In this document: positions 28,817 to 36,885 of the stretch, in pieces
Position numbering within the stretch: the first letter of the stretch is position 1
Layout: every line of letters begins with the position of its first letter
Assembly (NCBI GenBank): GCA_016714985.1
Contig: JADKBS010000007.1
Span: forward strand, 283,715-347,714
DNA from: Saprospiraceae bacterium
Lineage (GTDB): Bacteria > Bacteroidota > Bacteroidia > Chitinophagales > Saprospiraceae
Direction: 5' to 3'
DNA: 64,000 bases
Program-made: the position numbers and the translations under genes
Notes under the pieces: model-generated
Database searches by the model: none
Seen by the model: the letters and a program-made list of their open reading frames with translations, nothing else
Told to the model about the DNA's origin: nothing

Positions 28817-29374
28817 TCAATTATAGGTCACAGCGTCTGGCATACTTGCAATCACGGCATAGTGGTCGCCTTTATTGGACATGATTTGCGACCAAAGCGA
28901 ATCGGGCTTTGACTTGAAAACATAATTTGGGTGCATGTTCGCCGTGACCCATGACCCAGTTTCCATTTCCTCCTCCAATTGGTTGTCAGACCAACCTGAA
29001 TAGCCCACAAAAAAACGGATATTGTCAGGTGTGATAAGTTCAGAAGAAATCAAGAACTTCAGTTGCTCAAAGCTCCCACCCCACCAAACACCATCTGCTA
29101 TTTTGCGGCTTTCTTCCAACAAATCGCCAACGTTGTGGATATAGTGGATAGTGTCAGTCTGTACAGGGCCGCCAAAGAATACCTTGGCGTTAAATTCCGG
29201 AAACCCGTTCACCAGATCATCCACCCGCATGTCCAGTTTCTTGTTCAGAATGAACCCAATACTGCCTTCTTCGGAATGTTCACAAAGGAGTACTGCGGTA
29301 CGCTTGAAATTGGGGTCAAGCATGAATGGCTCAGCCAATAGTATGCTGCCGGTATTGATGATGGTTCCTGCCAT
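28817..29374 (-). CDS. YqgE/AlgH family protein
   Basis: 185 residues, normal for the family. The opening INTGSILLAEPFMLDPNFKR, then TAVLLCEHSEEGSIGFILNK, FFGGPVQTDTIHYIHNVGD and IRFFVGYSGWSDNQLEEEM are the conserved YqgE/AlgH (DUF179) blocks; the GxxGFxxNK and GGP motifs are both present. There is no signal peptide, so it is cytosolic. The molecular role of the family is still unsettled. It stands alone, 184 nt from the sigma operon and 225 nt from fabD; no promoter was recognised. Confidence 0.93.
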   Translation of the reverse strand: MAGTIINTGSILLAEPFMLDPNFKRTAVLLCEHSEEGSIGFILNKKLDMRVDDLVNGFPEFNAKVFFGGPVQTDTIHYIHNVGDLLEESRKIADGVWWGGSFEQLKFLISSELITPDNIRFFVGYSGWSDNQLEEEMETGSWVTANMHPNYVFKSKPDSLWSQIMSNKGDHYAVIASMPDAVTYN

Positions 29375-29599
29375 TTTGAAATTACTAAACGCTTGAAAGA
29401 AGAAATTGCAATTAAAACAAGAACGAATGACAATGGTTTAGCACCGTTCTCTTCCTTATCCTGCTTGATTTCAAGCGCCAATTTGCAGCAAGATTCGAAA
29501 AAATACAAATAAAAATAACTGAACACCCATTAGCGGACGGAAAACATACAAATGAGGAGAAAAAGCCTTAGTGTGTTGACCCTTTTCTAACGGACTTAT

Positions 29600-30478
29600 T
29601 TACAACGCCGAAGTTGGGAAACGCCTATCAACCCTTGCCACAAAGCCTCGCAGCACTTTGCCCGTACCGCCAACTTCAATAAATTCTGTCACGCCATCTG
29701 CAATCATGTTTTGCATGGTCTGCGTCCAGCGTACAGGTGCGGTCAACTGGTCAACGAGGTTCTGGCGAATCTTTTCTGGGTCGGTTTCAGGCAAGGCATT
29801 CACATTCTGGTAGATTGGGCAAACAGGTGTTGTGAAATTGGTAGCCTCCAATGCCGCCTTCAGTTCTTCCTTTGCTGGCTGCATGAGCGGCGAGTGGAAT
29901 GCCCCGCCTACTTGCAACACAATGGCCTTGCTGGCACCTGCCTCGGTACACTTGGCCACAGCCGCCTCAATACCTGGCACCGAGCCAGATATGACCAATT
30001 GGCCAGGACAATTGTAGTTCGCTGGAACGACCACACCATCTATACTGGCGCAAATCTCTTCGACTACCTCATCGGCCAAGCCAAGTACGGCAGCCATGGT
30101 GCTTTCCGTCATTTCGCAGGCCCGCTGCATGGCCATCGCCCGCTGCTGTACAAGCCGAAGCCCATCCTCGAAAGTCAAACCACCCGCAGCCACCAGCGCT
30201 GAGAACTCACCCAGCGAATGCCCTGCCACAGCTTCTGGCTGGAAGTCATTGCCAGCGATTTTTGCCTTCACGATGGAATGCAGGAACACGGCTGGTTGGG
30301 TGATTTTGGTCTGTTTCAACGCCTCAGCATCGCCCTCGAACATCACATCCGTGATGCGGTACCCGAGTATTTCATTGGCCTGTTCCAACAGTTCTTTGGC
30401 ATAGCCATTGTTCTCGTACATGTCCTTGCCCATGCCCTCGAACTGGGAACCTTGACCGGGAAAAATAAAAGCCCTCAT
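29600..30478 (-). CDS. fabD: Malonyl-CoA:acyl carrier protein transacylase
   Basis: 292 residues, standard FabD length. FPGQGSQ at residues 7-13 forms the oxyanion region; GHSLGEFSA holds the nucleophile Ser88; VGGAFHSPLM holds the catalytic His195; the substrate-binding QQRAMAM motif is at about 111-117. It moves the malonyl group from CoA to ACP at the start of each fatty acid elongation cycle in the cytosol. It is not beside other fab genes here, so it is probably a single-gene unit. Start ATG at 30478; upstream is a heptanucleotide repeat. Confidence 0.96.
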   Translation of the reverse strand: MRAFIFPGQGSQFEGMGKDMYENNGYAKELLEQANEILGYRITDVMFEGDAEALKQTKITQPAVFLHSIVKAKIAGNDFQPEAVAGHSLGEFSALVAAGGLTFEDGLRLVQQRAMAMQRACEMTESTMAAVLGLADEVVEEICASIDGVVVPANYNCPGQLVISGSVPGIEAAVAKCTEAGASKAIVLQVGGAFHSPLMQPAKEELKAALEATNFTTPVCPIYQNVNALPETDPEKIRQNLVDQLTAPVRWTQTMQNMIADGVTEFIEVGGTGKVLRGFVARVDRRFPTSAL

Positions 30479-30484
30479 AAGATT

Positions 30485-30512
30485 GCGGATTTTGGATTAC
30501 GGATTGGGGATT
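30485..30512. repeat. Heptanucleotide repeat upstream of fabD
   Basis: Four 7-bp units of form nnggatt (gcggatt, ttggatt, acggatt, ggggatt) begin 7 nt upstream of the fabD start codon. One of several sites in this window with a 7-bp period and a different unit. Confidence 0.6.
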
Positions 30513-30663
30513 GGGGGGCTGCCTGCAGCGCCTCCAATTCAGCGGGCAAAACTAAATCAATTTGAATTTCCGATTGAAAGATTGCAATGATTCTTGCAAA
30601 ACAACGAACCCCACCAGCAACCAACGTACTGGTAGGGTTTGTCTTATGGAAAGCGGTAACCCA

Positions 30664-33600
30664 CTACCCTCCCCCACCTTTTTTATCCTTATCCTTCTTA
30701 CCCGGAATCTTAATCTTATCCAAGGCATCTTTGGCCTTGTCCTTGGCCTCTTTTCCTGCTTTGTCCAACGCTTTGTCGGCGGCTTTTTTGGCCTCGTCGT
30801 CCAAGCGCTTTTTGGCTTCTGCCTCCAACTTCTTTTTGGCTTCGGCAGTTGCTTTGTCGATCTGCCGTTGGGCTTCTGCCTCCAAGCGTTTCTTTTCTTC
30901 ATCAAGTTTGGCTTGGGCTTCTGCCTTTGCCTTGTCCAGTTCTTTTTGAGCTTCTTCCTTCACTTTGCTCACCACGGCGTCTTTCACGGCCTCGGCTGTA
31001 CCTTCGGCGCCCAGTACCTTGAAGGTCACTTTGGGATTGTCCATCGTGCCACCAAGGTTGATTTGCACGTTGTAGAACTCGCCAGCGCTCAGGTTCAGGC
31101 CCAGCTTTGAAGCTTCCCCAGCGAGGAAGTCAACGCCTGTGTTGGCAGCTGCACCGATGGCGCTCTTGCCGATTTTGGAACGGGGGATTTTCGCCAAAAT
31201 CTTATAGTCCATATCACCCACGAGCTTGTGCGAGCCACTGAAATCCATCTTGATGCCGTCCACCGTTTGCGAGAAGGGGTCTATCATTACAGCGCCGTCC
31301 TGCACCTTGAACCAGTTCTTGGAGTTCTTCAAGTCAAGCTTTTTGAAAGCGTCCACGTTCAGCTTATTACCGACTTCTCGCAGCGGCTTGGCGAGCGTGA
31401 TTTTACCGTTCAGCGTCTCCAAAAGTCCCTTGGCGGTGATGGTGCCAATGTCGGGCATCAGGTCTTTCTTCAGGTCGCTGCTCATGGTCAGGTCGGTGTT
31501 GAAAGTACCCGTCAGGTATTTACCGATGGGCGCCAAAAGCTGGAACGTATTGAACTTGGCGAAAGCCTGCTGGAAGTCAATGTTCTTGAGTTTCATCAAG
31601 AAATCGAACTTGGGCTTTTCGTGGTTTTTGGTGTTGTAGCCCCCGGCAATGTTCATGCTGCCACCCATCGAATTGGCCGTCAGGTTATCGAAGCGCACCT
31701 CCTCGTTTTTCACGGAAAGCGTGCCCTTCATGTTCTTCAATTCCATGTCGTCGTAGATGACCGTGGCGATGTCCGCCGACACTTTCATGTCTATGTTATC
31801 CGGCACCAGAATCGGCTCGGCAGCCTCGGCGGGCGGTGTGGCCGTTTGCGCAGCACCCTCCTCGGTCATGAACTGGTTGAGGTTCATGTAGCTGGAACGG
31901 ATGGCGAGGTTGCCGCCTAGGGTTTCGTTCTCGAAGAGGTAGTTCCAGATATTGGTCATCGTGCCGCTGGCATTGAAGTCGCTCTGCCCCAGCTTCCCGC
32001 TCAATTGGTTGACTTTCAAGGCGTTGGGCGTGAAATTGCCCTTGGCAACGAGGTTTTCTATTTTGTAAACATCGTAGTCCACCTTCCCCACCGAAGCATC
32101 CAACGTAAAATCAAAGCGGTTGAAAACCTCTTCACTTGCTGTCGGAGCTGGGGCCGCAGTGGTCGTGGCAGGTGCTTCTTCCTCCGTCATCCATTCGTCA
32201 GCGTTGAAATAATTGGAGCGAAGCGTGAAGCTGCCCTTCATGGTTTTATCCGGCGAGAAATAAGCAAGGATATTGTCAATCTTGCCACTGCCACTGAGGT
32301 CGCTCTTGCCCATTTTCATGCTGAAACTAGGCACGTTCACCTGCTGTGGCGTGAAGTCCATTTGCATGGCGCCGATATTGATGGCAGGCATCCCGTCGGC
32401 GGCGTAGTTCATGTTTTTGATGGAAGCCGTACCGCTCATGTCCACGTTGGCGTAGTCGCCCCGGTCAATGGTGCTCATGCTCGTTTTCACCGCAATATCC
32501 GAGTTGATGATGCCACTCAACGATTTCACGCCCTCCATTGGGAACGCCTTGCTCAGTTCTTCGAGGTTCAGCACGCCCTTGATTTTGGTGTCCACGTCGG
32601 GGTCGCTCATGGGGGTGCGCAGCTTGAAAAAGCCTTCCAGTGGATTGCTGCCGATTTTCAGGCTGAACTTCGACACATCCACCAGCATCTGGTCAAGGTC
32701 GCTTCCGGGACTGTTCACCTTGATATTGGTATTGATATTCGAGATGCCGAGGGGCAAATCCGGGTATTTCACGCTGCCCCCGGCAATGTCGAGGAGGATG
32801 TTGAAGGCCGGGTAAGCAATGGCGGTGAGTTTGCCCTTTACCGTGCCATCCAGCTTGAAAGTGCCATCGGCCTTCACATTGTCGTAACCCGCCGTGTAAG
32901 CGTTCGGAATCATGGACAGCAAAGATTTGAACTCGCTTTTCGGAGCGCTGAATTTCAAGTCCATGTCAATGTCCTCGCCGGGCATGGCCACCCAGCCATC
33001 GGCCTTTATGCTCAGGTCGTTGATGCGCAGGTCGTTTTCCCGAAGGGTGTATTTCGAGTTTGGCATGTCAATATTGAAGCCAGCGTCGAGCTTAACCTTG
33101 GCTTTTTTCAGGTAGCCGATGCCGCCGGATTCAGCGGTCATTTCAGCGATTTCGGTCTTGGTGTCCAGGTCGAAAACATCCTGCGTGAAATCGCCCTCGC
33201 CGCTGTGGTCGAGGCCCGTCAGCTTCACGTAAGTGCCACCTTGGCGGTCGTCGTAGGTGATGTTACCGCCATTGATGGCGTACTCCTGAAGTTGGATTTG
33301 GAAATTCGTTTCTGTGGTACTCGTGTCGGCGTTCGGCTTCGCAATATCGTAGTTGGCCGTTCCATCGGCCAATACAATGACGTTGATTTCGGGCTTATCC
33401 AGTGTGATGGACTGGATATTGAGTGGCACTTTGCCGAAGTTCCAGGCCGACCAGAAGTCAACGGTGACACGGGCCGATTCGCCAGCGGCCAGTTTCACGC
33501 CCTCGAACGGCTCGATGCCTGTGACGGAATAGTCGTTCAGCCCGATGCTGACGCTGGGGAAGCTGCGAAGTAGCGAGATGTCCACGCCATTAAAATCCAC

Positions 33601-33753
33601 CTTGGCTTTGAGCTGCTCGTTGGCGGTCTTTTTGACCTGTTCCAAGATTTCGTCCTTGAAAAAGAAGGGGATGGCGACGAGCGCTGCGATGAAGAGGAGC
33701 AGGAAGACGCCTACAATGAGGAATATTCTTTTGAACAATTTGCCTTTGGTCAT
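30664..33753 (-). CDS. AsmA family protein
   Basis: 1029 residues. One N-terminal helix (IFLIVGVFLLLFIAALVAIP) anchors it in the inner membrane with the bulk in the periplasm. It opens with the AsmA signature (KVDFNGVDISLLRSFPSVSI). Repeated beta-rich blocks follow (NLEELSKAFPMEGVKSLSGI; DMSGTASIKNMNYAADGMPA; LSGKLGQSDFNASGTMTNIW), consistent with the long groove of AsmA/TamB-like bridge proteins thought to carry lipids between membranes. The last ~110 residues are a highly charged Lys/Glu/Ala coiled coil (KAKAEAQAKLDEEKKRLEAE), unusual for the family core. The start ATG at 33753 is followed by KGKLFKR, a good inside-positive flank. Confidence 0.9.
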   Translation of the reverse strand: MTKGKLFKRIFLIVGVFLLLFIAALVAIPFFFKDEILEQVKKTANEQLKAKVDFNGVDISLLRSFPSVSIGLNDYSVTGIEPFEGVKLAAGESARVTVDFWSAWNFGKVPLNIQSITLDKPEINVIVLADGTANYDIAKPNADTSTTETNFQIQLQEYAINGGNITYDDRQGGTYVKLTGLDHSGEGDFTQDVFDLDTKTEIAEMTAESGGIGYLKKAKVKLDAGFNIDMPNSKYTLRENDLRINDLSIKADGWVAMPGEDIDMDLKFSAPKSEFKSLLSMIPNAYTAGYDNVKADGTFKLDGTVKGKLTAIAYPAFNILLDIAGGSVKYPDLPLGISNINTNIKVNSPGSDLDQMLVDVSKFSLKIGSNPLEGFFKLRTPMSDPDVDTKIKGVLNLEELSKAFPMEGVKSLSGIINSDIAVKTSMSTIDRGDYANVDMSGTASIKNMNYAADGMPAINIGAMQMDFTPQQVNVPSFSMKMGKSDLSGSGKIDNILAYFSPDKTMKGSFTLRSNYFNADEWMTEEEAPATTTAAPAPTASEEVFNRFDFTLDASVGKVDYDVYKIENLVAKGNFTPNALKVNQLSGKLGQSDFNASGTMTNIWNYLFENETLGGNLAIRSSYMNLNQFMTEEGAAQTATPPAEAAEPILVPDNIDMKVSADIATVIYDDMELKNMKGTLSVKNEEVRFDNLTANSMGGSMNIAGGYNTKNHEKPKFDFLMKLKNIDFQQAFAKFNTFQLLAPIGKYLTGTFNTDLTMSSDLKKDLMPDIGTITAKGLLETLNGKITLAKPLREVGNKLNVDAFKKLDLKNSKNWFKVQDGAVMIDPFSQTVDGIKMDFSGSHKLVGDMDYKILAKIPRSKIGKSAIGAAANTGVDFLAGEASKLGLNLSAGEFYNVQINLGGTMDNPKVTFKVLGAEGTAEAVKDAVVSKVKEEAQKELDKAKAEAQAKLDEEKKRLEAEAQRQIDKATAEAKKKLEAEAKKRLDDEAKKAADKALDKAGKEAKDKAKDALDKIKIPGKKDKDKKGGGG

Positions 33754-33886
33754 TTCTTGAAAATTTTACGGTAGATGCTTTTCAGCGGCGAATTTGCACA
33801 CGCTGCATGATTTTAATCGCAGCAAGCGGGTTTTTGTTTTAACGGACACGTAAAAAGATAGGAAGGTTGGTTGAAAACTGGAGAAA

Positions 33887-33961
33887 CTCTGTGTCTCTCT
33901 GTGTCGCAATACCTCCGTGGTAAATAAACACAGAGGCACGGAGACACAGAGAGACACGGAG
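33887..33961. repeat. Inverted gtgtctctctgtgtc element
   Basis: Arms gtgtctctctgtgtc (33891-33905) and its exact complement (33943-33957) extend to 19 bp with one G-T pair. A nested ctccgtg/cacggag pair lies inside. It sits about 80 nt before the Omp85-like gene. Similar ctctgtgtctctgtg-type elements are scattered through many bacterial genomes; the origin here is unknown. Confidence 0.7.
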
Positions 33962-34042
33962 AGCCAGCAGGATACTGGTTCCATGATTAATTTCATTGCC
34001 AAGCACAAAAAACCACCTTACCTTTCCCGAAAACTCCCCACC

Positions 34043-35260
34043 ATGAAATCTAACCTTCAACTACGCACCCTTTGCCTGCTGGCCGCCATCTTGGCCTCGA
34101 TGACCACCTTTTCGCAGGACAGCCTTGCGCAGCAAAAAAAGCAACGCAAGCTCGACGTTTTTCCTGCCATCAGCTACTCGCCGGAGACCAAATTGACGCT
34201 TGGCGTCATCGGCATCAAATATTTTGATTTCAGAAAGGGTGATCCTGAAACGCCCATTTCCCAGTTGGAATTTTTCACGGTTTATACCACTGCCAAACAA
34301 CTGCTGGTAGAGGGCCGATGGGAGTTTTTCACTTCGCAAAACCGCTGGCGCACCCGTGGCGAAGCCATTTACAACCATTACACCGACCGGAATTACGGCA
34401 TCGGCAATGATGCTGGGATGCTCATTGCTTCGCAAACCGATGACACCAGGGACACCCTGAACTACCTGCTGTTCAAGGCCGACCGTATCAAGTTTTCGCC
34501 TGTGGTGCTGCGCAAAATCGGCAAAGGGCTTTACCTCGGTTTGCAATATGACATGGAGACGATGTTCAACTACGAGCCAATTCCCGAAACCCACCACTTC
34601 CTGAATTCCGATTCAATCAGGTTGACCGAACTGCCCGTCACAGGATGGCGCTCTGGTGCAGGCATCCAATTGCTATATGATACCCGTGATTTTGTGGCCA
34701 ATCCGCTGCACGGAAGCCTTTTGGAGTTCAATGCGCTGCACTACCACAAATGGTTCGGAGCCGATTTTGATTACGCCCGCTTCATGCTCGACGCCCGGCA
34801 TTATGTCAACACGTTTTCCAACCAAACGCTGGCGCTGCGGGGCTTCGTTAGCATCCAAACCAGCAATGGTGATATTCCCTTCCGGGCACTTTCCCGCACC
34901 AATGGACACAAGTTTATTCGGGGCTATTTCAGGGGCACCTACCAGGATTTTGACTTGACCGGTTTTGAGGCGGAGTATCGGCTGCCGTTTTGGAAGGAAG
35001 GCTCGGATTCAAAGCTTTGGCAGGTCTGGAAACGGTTGGGACTGGTGGCCTTCATTAGCGGCGCACAGGCATTTCACAGTGGCGACGAATTTGCCTTCGA
35101 CCGCTTCAACCTCGCCGCTGGCGGTGGCCTTCGTATCTTGTTCAACCAAAATTCAAGGGTAAACATTAGGGTGGATTATGCTTTTGGCTTACAGCCGAAT
35201 TCCGGCGGGCCGGGGAAAAGGCAGCGGGGACTGTACTTCTTTTTGGCGGAGGCGTTTTGA
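34043..35260 (+). CDS. BamA/TamA (Omp85) family outer membrane protein
   Basis: About 405 residues from the ATG at 34043, which opens a clean signal peptide (MKSNLQLRTLCLLAAILASM ... FSQ); an upstream in-frame ATG at 33917 is inside a repeat and is rejected. No POTRA domains are evident: the mature part starts directly with barrel strands (DVFPAISYSPETKLTLGVIG). It carries Omp85 features such as GAGIQLLYDTRDFVANP and a loop with the RGY motif (KFIRGYFRGTYQD), followed by EAEYRLPFW. The final strand ends in Phe (LYFFLAEAF). It could be a short Omp85 with a transport or assembly role; its partner is unknown. Confidence 0.85.
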   Translation: MKSNLQLRTLCLLAAILASMTTFSQDSLAQQKKQRKLDVFPAISYSPETKLTLGVIGIKYFDFRKGDPETPISQLEFFTVYTTAKQLLVEGRWEFFTSQNRWRTRGEAIYNHYTDRNYGIGNDAGMLIASQTDDTRDTLNYLLFKADRIKFSPVVLRKIGKGLYLGLQYDMETMFNYEPIPETHHFLNSDSIRLTELPVTGWRSGAGIQLLYDTRDFVANPLHGSLLEFNALHYHKWFGADFDYARFMLDARHYVNTFSNQTLALRGFVSIQTSNGDIPFRALSRTNGHKFIRGYFRGTYQDFDLTGFEAEYRLPFWKEGSDSKLWQVWKRLGLVAFISGAQAFHSGDEFAFDRFNLAAGGGLRILFNQNSRVNIRVDYAFGLQPNSGGPGKRQRGLYFFLAEAF

Positions 35261-35283
35261 GAGTCGTTTGAGCCTATTCTGAT

Positions 35284-36804
35284 TTATCTGGCAATTATCA
35301 ATTTTCCTGTTTTCAACACTTCTCCGTCTTCCGTCGAGACAGCGTAAAAATACATGCCTTGTGCCAGGCCTGACACATCCACGCTATACTCATTGCCCCC
35401 GGTGGCGATGACTTCTTTCGCTGTTCTACCGGTGGCATCGAACAAGCTGAAGTGCAAGGCAGGGCTTCCCGGCAGGCTGCTCGACAACCTGATAAAATCC
35501 TCAGCCGGGTTGGGATAAACAAACATCTTGGGAAAAGCGTGATTGGCTTTGGTAGCTGACATTATTAGCGTGTCGCAGGGGCTGCCCTCCCACTTTCCAA
35601 GCCGGAAGTTCGGGAAATTGGGCATAGAATACGAATTGTAAGTGGGTAGGTCTATCCCATGCTGCACAAAATTGCAGGAATCCCCTTTCATGTCGGGGTT
35701 ATTGATGACATGTAGTTTTTTTGTGCCGTTGTTGCTGTTGATGTATATCTTTCCATCCGGAGCGAGTTGTGCAAGGTAAAAGGTCGTTGATATGGGGTCC
35801 CCAAACCCATCATAGATGGCAACCGTGTCCCGTGAAGCCGCCAAATCGGGTGCATTTAGGTCGAATTGAAAAACCCTCACATATTGGGACACGTACATGA
35901 ACCTCGAATTGGGTGAAAATGCAACCCCGCCAGAATAGGCGGTATCGGGGTAAAACAGTTGGATTTGGTTGCTCAAAAGGCCCGTGCAGCGGTCGAAGTC
36001 GTAAACATCTACCCAGTTGCCCCAGTTGTCGTCCCCCACCAGGTTGATGCTGGCGAATTTTGAACCGTCTGGCGAAAAAACAGACTGACCCAAGCCGTTT
36101 GTAATAATGCTTCCTATTGCTTGTTGCCCCTGCTCTAGCAGCCCGTCCGGGGTCAAGAGCCACCTGAAATACTTGTTGGTGTCGAATTCGTTCATCAGTA
36201 TCCACCAGTCCCTGCCGTTGCCATGCCTGGTTGCGGTGATTTTTCCGAGCGAGAGATAGCTATCTGTAAGCACCACGTTTTTTTCCACAACGGCCCCCAG
36301 CCCGTTGTTTTTGTTCATGTTGATAATGGAGTAGTACAAAGTGATTATCACACCATCAACACCTGGGAAATTAATTAAATCATAAGAAGCATGGAGAAGA
36401 ACGTATAGGCTATCGTGATTAGGCATAGGAAGTGTCAGCGCCCCCTGGGGCAGCAACAAACCTACCGTGTTCCATTCTGAGTTAAGGCCTCCAGGGCTTA
36501 GTCCTCCCCCATTTTGCATTTGTTGGTGGTTTTTGTTCGCCACATAAATACCATTGGTATAAAACAACAAATTGCCTTGTTCATCACATACGCTTGCATT
36601 GGTCTCTTGAAAATCCATCGGCCTATACTCATAATAAATATCAGGTGGGGTCAACGTGAAGTCAATATTGGTACCACCGAAGTTTAGGTCTGTTGGGTTG
36701 CTTTCATAGCCAAAGAGCCAGAGTTTATCTCGTAATTGGTCGTCTTGGCCTATGGCTGAAAATGAACTTAGGGCAAAATAGGTGGCAAATAAGATATTCT
36801 TCAT
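35284..36804 (-). CDS. T9SS type A sorting-domain secreted protein with propeller-like body
   Basis: 506 residues; signal peptide MKNILFATYFALSSFSAIGQ. The body resembles a WD40-like propeller: repeats with GNLLFYTNGIYVANKNH, FSPDGSKFASINLVGDDNWG, FSPNSRFMYVSQYVRVFQFD, LAPDGKIYINSNNGTKKLHV. These blocks are common in secreted Bacteroidota proteins. The last ~80 residues are a type A sorting domain (MFVYPNPAEDFIRLSSSLPG ... LAQGMYFYAVSTEDGEVLKT). It is exported by Sec and then T9SS. The binding partner is unknown. It lies downstream of a strong hairpin terminator that separates it from the beta-helix gene. Confidence 0.88.
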   Translation of the reverse strand: MKNILFATYFALSSFSAIGQDDQLRDKLWLFGYESNPTDLNFGGTNIDFTLTPPDIYYEYRPMDFQETNASVCDEQGNLLFYTNGIYVANKNHQQMQNGGGLSPGGLNSEWNTVGLLLPQGALTLPMPNHDSLYVLLHASYDLINFPGVDGVIITLYYSIINMNKNNGLGAVVEKNVVLTDSYLSLGKITATRHGNGRDWWILMNEFDTNKYFRWLLTPDGLLEQGQQAIGSIITNGLGQSVFSPDGSKFASINLVGDDNWGNWVDVYDFDRCTGLLSNQIQLFYPDTAYSGGVAFSPNSRFMYVSQYVRVFQFDLNAPDLAASRDTVAIYDGFGDPISTTFYLAQLAPDGKIYINSNNGTKKLHVINNPDMKGDSCNFVQHGIDLPTYNSYSMPNFPNFRLGKWEGSPCDTLIMSATKANHAFPKMFVYPNPAEDFIRLSSSLPGSPALHFSLFDATGRTAKEVIATGGNEYSVDVSGLAQGMYFYAVSTEDGEVLKTGKLIIAR

Positions 36805-36832
36805 AGGATATTAAGATTTTGCTGTTGAAAAT

Positions 36833-36872
36833 AACAACTGCCGCCGGGTGAGTAATCCCGGCGGCAGTTGTT
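36833..36872 (-). terminator. Strong 16-bp hairpin after the beta-helix T9SS gene
   Basis: Arms aacaactgccgccggg and cccggcggcagttgtt pair perfectly (36833-36848 / 36857-36872) around tgagtaat. It starts 14 nt beyond the stop of the minus-strand gene ending at 36886, so it probably terminates that transcript. Confidence 0.8.
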
Positions 36873-36885
36873 GGTGAAACCACCA

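Noticed and set aside
30562..31110. Plus-strand frame rich in Phe/Leu/Cys near 30.6-31.1 kb
   Set aside because: Antisense of the Lys/Glu-rich coiled-coil tail of the AsmA-like protein.
32005..33573. A 522-codon open frame on the plus strand
   Set aside because: It lies entirely opposite the AsmA-like gene, whose minus-strand frame has a membrane anchor and family signatures; the plus frame has no start context or recognisable domain.
33917..34042. Upstream start for the Omp85-like gene
   Set aside because: It would place a repeat-derived, charged leader before a perfectly good signal peptide at 34043.
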